From: an uncultured Alistipes sp.
GTDB lineage: Bacteria; Bacteroidota; Bacteroidia; Bacteroidales; Rikenellaceae
Assembly (NCBI GenBank): GCA_900546065.1
Contig: URBK01000003.1
Coordinates: 83,032-147,031, forward strand
DNA: 64,000 nucleotides
Direction of reading: 5' to 3'
This document shows positions 45,771-54,071 of the stretch, piece after piece. The position numbers and the translations under genes were made by a program. The notes beneath the pieces are model-generated. The model was not told the DNA's origin and did no database searches. It saw only the letters and a program-made list of their open reading frames with translations. Positions within the stretch are counted from its first letter, which is position 1. Each line of letters begins with the position of its first letter.

Positions 45771-47498
45771 ATGAACAATTTCTATAAGGACAACGATCGT
45801 CTCAAGCGTCAGATGACGCACCCGATGATGAAGCGCATCGTCGCGCTCAAGGAGGATGGTTACACGCAGAGCCGCGAATACCGTTCGGCTCCCGAGAACT
45901 TCGACGACGCCATAGACTCGTACGACAAGGTTATGGAGGTCATGGGCGAGATATGCGCCGGCACCATTGCCCCCAACGCCTTCGACGTCGACGCCGAGGG
46001 CCCCCACTGCGAGGGTGGCCGCGTGACATACGCCTCGGGAACGCAGCGCAACCACGATATGCTGACCCGATCGGGCCTCTACGGACTGACGCAGCCGCGA
46101 CGCTATGACGGGCTGAACTTCCCGACCGTAATGTTCGTCATGGCCTCGGAGATGGTGGCGCGCGCCGATGCCGGATTCTGCAATATATGGTCGCTGCAGG
46201 GTTGCGTCGACATCATACGCGAATTCGGCGACGAGGAGCTCAAGGCCGAGTTTATCCCCCGCATTTCGCGCGGCGAAACCTGCTCGATGGATCTCACCGA
46301 ACCCGATGCCGGCAGCGACCTTCAGTCGGCCATGCTGAAGGCCACATGGAGCGAGGAGCGCGGCATGTGGCTGCTCAACGGTGTCAAGCGTTTCATCACA
46401 AACGGTGACGCCGACATAAAACTGGTGCTGGCACGCTCCGAAAGCGGCACGACGGATGCACGCGGTCTCTCGTGCTTCGTATATGACCGCAACTGGGGCG
46501 GCGTGACGGTACGCCGCATCGAGCACAAGATGGGAATAAAGGGATCGCCCACGTGCGAGCTGGCATTCAACAACGCTCCGGCCAAACTGCTCGGATCGTG
46601 CGGTCTGGGCCTCATAAAGTATGTCATGTCGATGATGAACGGTGCACGCCTCGATATAGGCGCGCAGTCGGTCGGGATCATGGAGGCCGCGCTGCGTGAG
46701 GCCGTACGCTATGCCAACGAGCGCAAACAGTTCGGTGTATCGATAGCTACCTTCCCCGCCGTCTATTCCATGCTGAGCCGCATGCGGGCCAAACTCGACG
46801 GTTCGCGCGCCCTGCTCTACGAGACGGCCCGATATGTCGACATAGCCAAGCTCCTCGGCGCAAAGAAGGAACTCTCGGACGATGAGCGTGCCGAGATGCG
46901 CCGCGCATCGAAATATGCCGACATGTACACCCCGATGCTCAAGCTCATGGCCGGCGAATATGCCAACCAAGTGGCATACGATGCCGTACAGGTATATGGC
47001 GGATCGGGCTTCATCAAGGAGTTCGCCGTCGAGCGTCTCTACCGTGACGCCCGCGTCACTACCCTCTATGAAGGCACGTCGCAGATGCAGGTCGTAGCCG
47101 CAGCGCGCTACACCTCCAGCGGTGTCATGCTCAACCGCATACGCGAATACGAAGCCGATGCCGCCGTACTCGACATAGGGGTCAAGGCCAAGGTGCGTCT
47201 GCGCAAGATGACCGACGAGTTCGAACGCATGTGCGGGGCCGTGGCCGAGATGGATGCCGAGGCAAAATCGTTCCATGCGCGCAATCTGGTAGAGACGGGC
47301 GCACGCATCATCATATCGTACCTGCTCATGATGGATTCCAAGAGCGACGACCGCGCCGCATTGTCGGCATCGGTATATCTCGACATGGCCGAGGCGCAGA
47401 ACCTGCAGGCAGCGGCCGAGATAGCCGCAGGAGGCGACAAGGAGCAGGCACAGAGCATGAAGCAGATGTTCCTGAAGGGAAGCTGCGGCTGCAAATAG
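45771..47498 (+). CDS. Acyl-CoA dehydrogenase family protein (large form)
   Basis: 575 residues, FAD-dependent. The middle domain has CSMDLTEPDAGSDLQS (the usual MTEPxAGSD) and the C-terminal domain includes QVYGGSGFIKEF and LYEGTSQMQ, where the Glu is the expected base of the family. It is about 190 residues longer than short-chain dehydrogenases because of an extra C-terminal helical domain ending in SCGCK. A strong AGGAGG (45758-45763), overlapping the etfA stop, lies 7 nt before the ATG. Butyryl- or other short acyl-CoA substrates are possible; a bifurcating role with Etf is not deducible. Confidence 0.92.
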   Translation: MNNFYKDNDRLKRQMTHPMMKRIVALKEDGYTQSREYRSAPENFDDAIDSYDKVMEVMGEICAGTIAPNAFDVDAEGPHCEGGRVTYASGTQRNHDMLTRSGLYGLTQPRRYDGLNFPTVMFVMASEMVARADAGFCNIWSLQGCVDIIREFGDEELKAEFIPRISRGETCSMDLTEPDAGSDLQSAMLKATWSEERGMWLLNGVKRFITNGDADIKLVLARSESGTTDARGLSCFVYDRNWGGVTVRRIEHKMGIKGSPTCELAFNNAPAKLLGSCGLGLIKYVMSMMNGARLDIGAQSVGIMEAALREAVRYANERKQFGVSIATFPAVYSMLSRMRAKLDGSRALLYETARYVDIAKLLGAKKELSDDERAEMRRASKYADMYTPMLKLMAGEYANQVAYDAVQVYGGSGFIKEFAVERLYRDARVTTLYEGTSQMQVVAAARYTSSGVMLNRIREYEADAAVLDIGVKAKVRLRKMTDEFERMCGAVAEMDAEAKSFHARNLVETGARIIISYLLMMDSKSDDRAALSASVYLDMAEAQNLQAAAEIAAGGDKEQAQSMKQMFLKGSCGCK

Positions 47499-47520
47499 CA
47501 CGGCAATTACCTCTGTGATA

Positions 47521-47555
47521 CAAGGGCGACGGAGCAATCCGCCGCCCTTGCTTTT
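47521..47555 (+). terminator. Terminator of the etf-acyl-CoA dehydrogenase operon
   Basis: Inverted repeat CAAGGGCG.CGGA/TCCG.CGCCCTTG (47521-47533, 47538-47550), one mismatch, then CTTTT. Confidence 0.8.
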
Positions 47556-47723
47556 GGTTCTGGAAAGACAACCATATCTACCATACGCCGCCCGATGCAC
47601 ATACCGGAACATTCATCTCGCCATATAGACACTTCATCTCGCAAATTCTTCAATTCAGCATATTTCCACACGATCTTGGACGGTCGAGATTACCTTTGCG
47701 CGAAAATAAATTTTCACGATACA

Positions 47724-50288
47724 ATGTTTCAGGCAATAGTCCGCTTTGCGGTCACGAAAAAATTATTCGTCGGGCTCACGACACTCTTCCTGCTTGCAGG
47801 CGGAATATACGCGATGCTCACGCTTCCGGTCGACGCCGTACCGGATATTACCAACAACCAAGTACAGATCGTAACCGTCTCACCGACACTCGCCCCGCAG
47901 GAGGTCGAGCAGCTCATCACATTCCCCATAGAGGTTGCCATGAGCAACATCATGAACGTCGAGGAGATCCGTTCCGTATCGCGTTTCGGGCTCTCGGTCG
48001 TCACGGTCGTATTCAAGGAGAGCGTTCCGATACTCGACGCGCGGCAGCTCATCAACGAACAGATCCAGACCGTCGCGGGTGAGATTCCCACGGAGCTCGG
48101 CATGCCCGAGATGATGCCCATAACCACCGGTCTGGGCGAGATATACCAATATACGCTCGACGTGGCTCCCGGATATGAGGACAAGTACGACGCCATGGAG
48201 CTGCGTACCATACAGGACTGGATCGTCAAGCGCCAGCTGTCGGGCATACCCGGCATAGTCGAGATAAACAGCTTCGGCGGCTATCTCAAGCAGTATGAGG
48301 TTGCCGTGGATCCCGACGCGCTCTACTCGCTCAACATAACCATAAGCGACGTATTCGATGCCCTGAGCCGCAACAACCAGAATACGGGCGGCAGCTACAT
48401 CGAGAAGGTCAACCGCGCATACTACATACGTTCCGAGGGTATGATCTCCTCGCTGGACGACATTCGCCAGATAGTCGTTACAAACCGCGGCGGCATACCC
48501 ATACACATCAGCGACGTCGGAACCGTCAAGTTCGGATCGGCAAAACGTTTCGGCGCCATGACACGCGACGGCAAGGGCGAGTGTGTAGGCGGCATAGCCA
48601 TGATGCTCAAGGGCGCAAATGCCAATGTCGTAACCAAAGAACTCGAGGCCCTCGTGGAGAAGATACAGAAGATGCTGCCCGAGGGCGTTACGATAAGTCC
48701 CTATCTGAACCGTTCGGAACTTGTCAGCCGTAACATTTCGACCGTCATCCGCAACCTTATCGAGGGCGCCATCATCGTCTTCGTCGTCCTCATAGTATTC
48801 CTCGGCAACGCCCGCGCCGGTCTGATCGTCGCCTCGGTCATTCCGCTTGCGATGCTCTTCGCCTTCATTCTCATGCGCATATTCGGTGTCTCGGCCAATC
48901 TGATGAGCCTCGGTGCCATCGACTTCGGTATCGTCGTCGACGGTTCTATCGTCATCGTCGAGGGTATCCTCGCGCATCTTTTCTCGCAGTCGAACCTCGG
49001 GCGCACACTCTCCCGCAAACAGATGGATGCTCAGGTCATAGCCGGAGCAGGCAACGTAGTACGCTCGGCCACATTCGCCGTGATAATCATACTTATCGTA
49101 TTCTTCCCCATCCTCACGCTTACGGGAATCGAGGGCAAGTACTTTACGCCCATGGCCAAGACGCTCGTGTTCTGTATCATCGGAGCGTTGCTGTTGTCGT
49201 TGACCTATGTGCCGATGATGTCGTCGCTCTTCCTCTCGCACCACATAAGTTCAAAGCCGTCGTTCGCCGACCGGTTCTTCGCATGGCTTAACAGGATATA
49301 TCAGAAATGTCTGGCCGTATGTCTGAGGTTCAACTGGGCGACTGTCGTTGCAGCCGTTGCGGCCTTCGCAGCAAGTCTCATGCTCTTCACACGTCTGGGT
49401 GCCGAGTTCATCCCTACGCTCGACGAGGGCGACTTCGCCATGCAGATGACTCTTCCGGCCGGAAGCTCGCTCACACGTAGCATCAACGTTTCGGAGCGTG
49501 CCGAGAAGATTCTTATGGACAACTTCCCAGAGATAAAGCACGTCGTGGCCAAGATCGGTACGGCGGAGGTCCCGACCGACCCCATGGCTGTCGAGGATGC
49601 CGATGTAATGATCGTCATGAAACCATTCGAGGAGTGGACAAGCGCCTCGTCACGTGCCGAACTCGTAGAGAAGATGAAGGCTTCGCTCGATACGATTCCC
49701 GACGTCGAGTTCAACTTCAGCCAGCCCATACAGCTGCGTTTCAACGAGCTTATGACCGGAGCCAAGGCCGACATAGCCATCAAGCTCTACGGGGAGGATA
49801 TGGCCGAACTATACTCCAAGGCCAAGGAGGCGGCAAAATATGTCGAGCAGGTGCCCGGAGCCTCGGACGTACTCGTAGAGCAGGCTATGGGACTGCCGCA
49901 GCTCGTGGTAAACTACAACCGCGCCAAGATTGCCCGCTACGGAATAAATATCGAGGAGCTGAACAGCATTATCCGCGCCGCCAATGTCAACATGAACATC
50001 GGACGCCACTTCGATGTGGGCGAGCCCCTCTGCGAGATCGTCGACAAGAGCAACATGATGCTGCGTCTGACGGCATACGAGAAGGATCTCCATAACCTCA
50101 AGGCCGGTGACAGCGTCGTCTTCCGCGTAAACGGCATCGAAGGCAAGACCTTCCGCGGCGCCATAACCATGATCGGACAGCAGGTCAACAACGAGAACCG
50201 TTCGATCGACGTCTACGTCCGCATATCGGAGCAGAATCCCCAATTCCGCCCGGGAATGTATGCAACTGCTCGCGTTGAACTGAAATAA
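47724..50288 (+). CDS. RND metal-efflux pump fused to the C-terminus of its periplasmic adaptor (CzcA::CzcB chimera)
   Basis: 854 residues. Residues 1-753 follow the CzcA/CusA family: TM1 (KKLFVGLTTLFLLAGGIYAML), DAVPDITNNQVQIVTVSPTLA, NNQNTGGSYIEK, TM2-6 with SLGAIDFGIVVDGSIVIVEG, TM7 and the start of the second periplasmic half. The family continues for about 270 more residues, including TM8-12. Here it switches at IIRAA|NVNMNIG to a sequence typical of the adaptor (CusB/HlyD) barrel and membrane-proximal domain, with VYEKDL-like AYEKDLHNLKAGD and final FRPGMYATARVELK. It must lack a functional transport half. A kinase and LytTR regulator follow. ATG at 47724 is chosen; a 43-residue upstream extension is not conserved. 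Confidence 0.8.
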   Translation: MFQAIVRFAVTKKLFVGLTTLFLLAGGIYAMLTLPVDAVPDITNNQVQIVTVSPTLAPQEVEQLITFPIEVAMSNIMNVEEIRSVSRFGLSVVTVVFKESVPILDARQLINEQIQTVAGEIPTELGMPEMMPITTGLGEIYQYTLDVAPGYEDKYDAMELRTIQDWIVKRQLSGIPGIVEINSFGGYLKQYEVAVDPDALYSLNITISDVFDALSRNNQNTGGSYIEKVNRAYYIRSEGMISSLDDIRQIVVTNRGGIPIHISDVGTVKFGSAKRFGAMTRDGKGECVGGIAMMLKGANANVVTKELEALVEKIQKMLPEGVTISPYLNRSELVSRNISTVIRNLIEGAIIVFVVLIVFLGNARAGLIVASVIPLAMLFAFILMRIFGVSANLMSLGAIDFGIVVDGSIVIVEGILAHLFSQSNLGRTLSRKQMDAQVIAGAGNVVRSATFAVIIILIVFFPILTLTGIEGKYFTPMAKTLVFCIIGALLLSLTYVPMMSSLFLSHHISSKPSFADRFFAWLNRIYQKCLAVCLRFNWATVVAAVAAFAASLMLFTRLGAEFIPTLDEGDFAMQMTLPAGSSLTRSINVSERAEKILMDNFPEIKHVVAKIGTAEVPTDPMAVEDADVMIVMKPFEEWTSASSRAELVEKMKASLDTIPDVEFNFSQPIQLRFNELMTGAKADIAIKLYGEDMAELYSKAKEAAKYVEQVPGASDVLVEQAMGLPQLVVNYNRAKIARYGINIEELNSIIRAANVNMNIGRHFDVGEPLCEIVDKSNMMLRLTAYEKDLHNLKAGDSVVFRVNGIEGKTFRGAITMIGQQVNNENRSIDVYVRISEQNPQFRPGMYATARVELK

Positions 50289-50303
50289 TATTATTTTTGT
50301 CGT

Positions 50304-51382
50304 ATGAAAGCACCTCTGACATTCAAAGACCGGTATCCGATCACCACGCTCATCGTCTCAGCCGTGGTGGCCGTGCTTATCCATTTCCCAGAGGTGCTGT
50401 CACTCTCGGACAGCTTCGAACGGCAGGAGCTGTTCGCCGGAATGGAGCCGCAGGATGTCATAAACGAGATACTCTTCACGTTCATCTCTCTTCTGCTGCT
50501 CTTCTGGATCAACATGCGCATCTTCCGTTTCAACACGCCGATGGTACGCGTCACCAAGACCAAGATGGCACTCTCGTTCTTCCTTACGTGGGCCGCGAGC
50601 AGCCTCTTCGGACAGTTGTTCGTACTGCTGCACCACCAGTTCGACATTCCGGCCATCGACGCCATGGTTCACCACTACCTGCACCCGCTGCGCGACCTCA
50701 TAATCGCCAGCATCGTCACCGGTACCAACTACATATACCATCTCGTAGTCAAGCAGCAGCGCATCATCGTCGAGAACGAGGAACTGCGTACGGAGAGCGT
50801 GCGGCACCAATACGAGTCGCTCAAGAACCAGCTGAACCCCCACATGCTGTTCAATTCGCTCAATACCCTGCTCTCGCTCATACGCGAATCCCCCACCAAG
50901 GCCATAGACTACACGCAGGAGCTTTCGCGCGTACTGCGCTACACCTTGCAGGACGACGACCGCCGCAGCGTGACCCTCGCCGAGGAGATGCAGTTTGCCG
51001 AAGCCTACATCTACCTGATGAAGATGCCTATGAGGATAATCTACGCTTCGACATCCATATCGACCAAAGCATGAACTCCATGCTGCTGCCGCCGATGTCG
51101 GCGCAGCTGCTCATCGAGAATGCCATCAAGCACAACGAGATCAGCAACCGCAATCCGCTCACGATATCGATACGTACCGAGGGCGGCATGCTCTCTGTAA
51201 GCAACCGCATACAACCCAAGCGACTGACGCCTGCCGGTCCGGGCATCGGTCTGGACAATCTGGCCATACGCTACAACCTGCTGTGGCAGCAAGATATCCA
51301 GATATCGGCCGAGAACGGCATCTTCAGCGTACGGCTGCCACTGCAACAACCGCGAAACGACTATGAAAGCACTGATAATTGA
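50304..51382 (+). pseudogene. LytS-type sensor histidine kinase, frameshifted
   Basis: A 5' part encodes about four membrane helices (YPITTLIVSAVVAVLIHF and on) and a His_kinase domain with QLNPHMLFNSLN (His180). The frame then ends at 51074. The remainder, NLRFDIHIDQSMNSMLLPP through the HATPase region (SAQLLIENAIKHNE, GPGIGLDNLAIRYN), continues in another frame to 51382. Around 51027 the sequence reads aagatgcctatgagg where continuity needs MRYEDN, so one G appears missing (cgctat to cctat). The stop overlaps the LytTR gene start by 20 nt. It is either a real lesion or a consensus error. Confidence 0.8.
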
Positions 51383-52124
51383 GGACGAAAAGGCCGCCGT
51401 ACGCAACCTGAAAGCCCTGCTCAAGGAGGTCGCACCCGACACTGAGGTTACGGAGGTGCTGGACAGCGTCACCGACAGCGTCGCATGGTTCGAGTCGAAC
51501 CATGCGCCCGATGTGGTATTCATGGACATACATCTGGCCGATGGTTCGTCATTCGAGATATTCGAGCATGTACGTATCGACTGCCCCATCATATTCACTA
51601 CGGCATACGACGAATATGCGTTGCGGGCATTCAAGGTCAACAGTGTGGATTACCTGCTCAAGCCTATCGGCGCCACGGATCTGCAACGTGCCCTCGACAA
51701 GTTCAAGACGCTGCATCACACGCCCGACCAGAGCAACGCCCTCTCGGCGCTGATAAATGCCCTGCAAAAGCACGACCGCTACAAGACGCATTTCCTCATC
51801 CCCTACAAGGGCGACAAACTGCTGCCGCTGGCGGTCGACCAGATACAATACTTCTATATCTCGGATGGTGTCACCAAAGCCGTCGTGGGACCGAATGAGA
51901 GTTACGTATTGCCAAACACTTTGGACGAACTTGCCGACAGCCTCGATCCCGACCGCTTCTTCCGCGTAAACCGACAATACCTCATCTCACGCAACGCCGT
52001 GCAGGATATCGACCTGTGGTTCAACAACCGACTGGCCATCAACCTCAAGGTACCGACCGAGGAGAAGATCCTTGTCAGCAAACTGCGCGTCAACGACTTC
52101 AAGGCTTGGTTTTCGGGTAATTGA
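51363..52124 (+). CDS. LytTR-family response regulator
   Basis: 253 residues. A receiver domain with Asp55 as phosphoacceptor (VVFMDIHL), acidic IEDE at the N-terminus and a Lys in YLLKPI. The C-terminal LytTR DNA-binding domain has KGDKLLPLAVDQIQYFYISDG, NTLDELADSLDPDRFFRVNRQYLI and ends with NDFKAWFSGN. It would act with the upstream LytS-type kinase, and the pair probably controls the efflux genes upstream, which is inference from context. It is intact although its kinase is not. Confidence 0.93.
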   Translation: MKALIIEDEKAAVRNLKALLKEVAPDTEVTEVLDSVTDSVAWFESNHAPDVVFMDIHLADGSSFEIFEHVRIDCPIIFTTAYDEYALRAFKVNSVDYLLKPIGATDLQRALDKFKTLHHTPDQSNALSALINALQKHDRYKTHFLIPYKGDKLLPLAVDQIQYFYISDGVTKAVVGPNESYVLPNTLDELADSLDPDRFFRVNRQYLISRNAVQDIDLWFNNRLAINLKVPTEEKILVSKLRVNDFKAWFSGN

Positions 52125-52158
52125 CACCAAACCGGCCACGAGCTACCAAACAGAAAAG

Positions 52159-52200
52159 GCATCATCCCCTGCACTGTATATGTGCAAAGGATGATGTTCT
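52159..52200 (+). terminator. Terminator after the LytTR regulator gene
   Basis: Two-part stem: CATCATCC/GGATGATG (52160-52167, 52189-52196) and TGCAC/GTGCA inside, followed by TTCTT. Confidence 0.7.
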
Positions 52201-52436
52201 TGTATTGCCATACATGCAAGGCTTATGATTCCGGCCTCCGCACAATATGCATAATAATAAAAAAGCCAGCAGACCTTACGATTTACAGGCTTTTACATCA
52301 TACATATTTCCCCCGACCTCTGTTATCGCTCTCCTGTACAGTCCTCTTCTTGCCCGCCTACGCCTATCCATTCTCTCTTCTATTATCTTTCCGTAGGCGG
52401 CCTCATGGCTGTGCAGACGAAAGCACCATATATGAA

Positions 52437-52462
52437 AAAAGGAAGCCAAACGGCTTCCTTTT
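52437..52462 (-). terminator. Terminator of tRNA-Asp
   Basis: GGAAGCC/GGCTTCC (52441-52447, 52452-52458) flanked by AAAA and TTTT, just downstream of the tRNA on the minus strand. Confidence 0.85.
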
Positions 52463-52465
52463 CTG

Positions 52466-52539
52466 CGGTGCGTAGGGGACTCGAACCCCTGACCCCGTGC
52501 GTGACAGGCACGTATTCTAACCAGCTGAACTAACGCACC
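52466..52539 (-). tRNA. tRNA-Asp (GTC)
   Basis: The reverse strand folds as a cloverleaf: acceptor GGTGCGT/ACGCACC with discriminator G, a D-arm with GTTCAGCTGGTTAGAA, an anticodon stem CGTGC/GCACG around CTGTCAC (anticodon GTC), and a T-arm AGGGG TTCGAGT CCCCT. The 3' CCA is not encoded. Confidence 0.95.
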
Positions 52540-52557
52540 TCTTCTGGTTTGCGAGTG

Positions 52558-52587
52558 CAAAGATAGTATAAAATAGTAAAACTGCAA
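52558..52587 (-). promoter_or_regulatory. Promoter of tRNA-Asp
   Basis: Minus strand TTG (52587-52585), 19 nt, TATCTTTG (52565-52558), 19 nt before the mature 5' end. Confidence 0.75.
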
Positions 52588-52607
52588 TAGAAATCGGGTG
52601 AAAAATG

Positions 52608-53138
52608 TTATCGGAAGATCGAAAAATGTACACTTCCGTAATTGCGCACATCGTAAAGGCGCGGATGACCCGCAAAACTCTTATCCTTCGAGTGCTCGAA
52701 GACAAATATACCGTCCTCTTTCAACATCTCGCGCCCAAGGACCATATCCACCACACGCTCACTCCCCTCAAGATCATACGGCGCATCCGAGAAGATCACG
52801 TCGTAGCGTTTTGAAGCGTTCTTCAAATAGAGGAACACATTGGCCTTGACGGCATGGATGGCATCAAGGTGATATGCACGGGCCGTCGACCGAATGAAAT
52901 CGTAATGCACGGCGTTTATCTCCACCGAGGTGACCGATGCGGCGCCACGTGATGCAAACTCATAACTTATGGATCCCGTGCCTGCAAACAGATCGAGCAC
53001 ATCGATACCCTCGAAGTCGATCAGGTTACCCAATACGTTGAAAAGGTTCTCTTTTGCGAAATCGGTCGTTGGACGTGCCCTGAGGTTCTTCGGAGGGACT
53101 ATCGTCCGGCCACCGCACGTGCCGCTTATTATTCTCAT
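52608..53138 (-). CDS. rsmD: 16S rRNA (guanine966-N2)-methyltransferase
   Basis: 176 residues; SAM-dependent. It starts MRIISGTCGGRTI, as in RsmD, with RPTTDFAKENLFNVL next. The SAM motif is VLDLFAGTGSISYEFASRGA and the catalytic tetrad, usually DPPY, appears as DAPY in VIFSDAPYDL. The length fits. It is a single gene on the minus strand upstream of tRNA-Asp. Confidence 0.93.
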   Translation of the reverse strand: MRIISGTCGGRTIVPPKNLRARPTTDFAKENLFNVLGNLIDFEGIDVLDLFAGTGSISYEFASRGAASVTSVEINAVHYDFIRSTARAYHLDAIHAVKANVFLYLKNASKRYDVIFSDAPYDLEGSERVVDMVLGREMLKEDGIFVFEHSKDKSFAGHPRLYDVRNYGSVHFSIFR

Positions 53139-53197
53139 TTGTCGTGTATGGTTTTTTGAATATGGTTATAGGTCTCAAGGTGTGTTTTACAGGCACC

Positions 53198-53249
53198 GCA
53201 GACATTGCAGACACAGAAGGCCAGAAGGCACAGCAGACATTGCAGACAC
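53198..53249 (+). repeat. Short direct repeat GCAGACATTGCAGACAC, two copies
   Basis: Perfect copies at 53198-53214 and 53233-53249 (35-bp period), each with two GCAGACA cores. They lie in the gap upstream of rsmD. Confidence 0.7.
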
Positions 53250-53314
53250 TGCCGCCACGACAGAAAACATTTCCCTAGACAACCTCCCCCTTAGGCAGGC
53301 CCCCCAGCAGGCAC

Positions 53315-53348
53315 AAAAAAGTCCGCCCACATATCGGGGCGGACTTTT
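53315..53348 (-). terminator. Bidirectional terminator next to the pilin-like gene
   Basis: GTCCGCCC/GGGCGGAC (53321-53328, 53337-53344) with six A on the left and TTTT on the right. Confidence 0.88.
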
Positions 53349-53372
53349 AGTTCGGGTTCTCAGCCGCAGGGA

Positions 53373-54011
53373 TTACTCACCCCAGTTACCGGCCTCGTTG
53401 TTACCGCCCTCGAGCGAACCGAACTTCAGACCTGCATACTGGTTGAAGTTGTGGACCTGATCGTCGATGAGGTTGATCACTTCCTGACGGTACTTTATGG
53501 TATCGAGGTACATCTTGTAGGGTGCGCGGCACTCCACAACAGGGATCTCGACCTTCGACTCGGTCACGATTCGTGCGGCCTCCAGCAGGAACTGGGTCTT
53601 GTTGTCGGTGAAGGGTATGTAACGCAGATTCTCGATATCCTCACGCGAGAGCTTGCGGGGTGAGAAGATGGTATCGATGACTGCGATATTGAACTTCTCG
53701 ATATTCTTCTTGCCGGCCCTCTTCAGCTGTGCCATTGCAACCGAGTCATCCTCGTCGACGAACTTGCGCTCCATCTCAAGCGTGTCGTTAAGGACGAAGT
53801 TGATAAGCGTGTCGAAACTGCCGGTGAAATACTGATACTTCTTCTTGAAGGCACGCTCGGCGGTACGTATATCCTCGAGGCGCTCGATAACAGCGTCATT
53901 CCTCTGTTTCAGCTCCTTATTGAACGCCTGAGGAGTGTGAATCTCCATGGCGATCACATATACCAAACCGAGGATCACTAATGCAAGTACGATTTGTATT
54001 CCCTTTTTCAT
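53373..54011 (-). CDS. Membrane-anchored protein of unknown function with pilin-like N-terminus
   Basis: 212 residues. A single hydrophobic helix (IQIVLALVILGLVYVIAM) follows MKKG, then a charged helix AFNKELKQRNDAVIERLEDIRTAERAFKKKY and QYFTGSFDTLINF. The pattern hydrophobic helix plus long helix plus small C-terminal domain resembles type IV pilin-like or pseudopilin proteins, but no prepilin peptidase motif is present. The C-terminus has a Gly/Asn-rich tail. Neighbours give no clue. Seems to be a conserved Bacteroidales protein, but I cannot name it. Confidence 0.75.
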   Translation of the reverse strand: MKKGIQIVLALVILGLVYVIAMEIHTPQAFNKELKQRNDAVIERLEDIRTAERAFKKKYQYFTGSFDTLINFVLNDTLEMERKFVDEDDSVAMAQLKRAGKKNIEKFNIAVIDTIFSPRKLSREDIENLRYIPFTDNKTQFLLEAARIVTESKVEIPVVECRAPYKMYLDTIKYRQEVINLIDDQVHNFNQYAGLKFGSLEGGNNEAGNWGE

Positions 54012-54071
54012 TTTTTGATATTTGTTATTAAGTTTGTATCAAATATAGCGGCTCAATAATATTTACGACCG

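Larger units (their letters stand above)
52125..52465. other. Intergenic region between the LytTR gene and tRNA-Asp
   Basis: 341 bp with no gene. It contains the two terminators listed and a weak AAAAGCC/GGCTTTT hairpin at 52261-52294. Confidence 0.6.

Noticed and set aside
45756..47612. A 618-codon open frame on the minus strand opposite the acyl-CoA dehydrogenase gene
   Set aside because: It is the reverse-strand shadow of a strongly conserved gene in high-GC DNA and has no family motif.
47595..47723. An upstream 43-codon extension of the RND gene
   Set aside because: RND proteins begin shortly before the first membrane helix; the extension crosses a likely promoter TACCTTTG at 47691-47698.
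52276..52587. A 103-codon minus-strand frame over the tRNA
   Set aside because: Its translation contains the usual tRNA-derived peptide and the tRNA-Asp cloverleaf explains the sequence.
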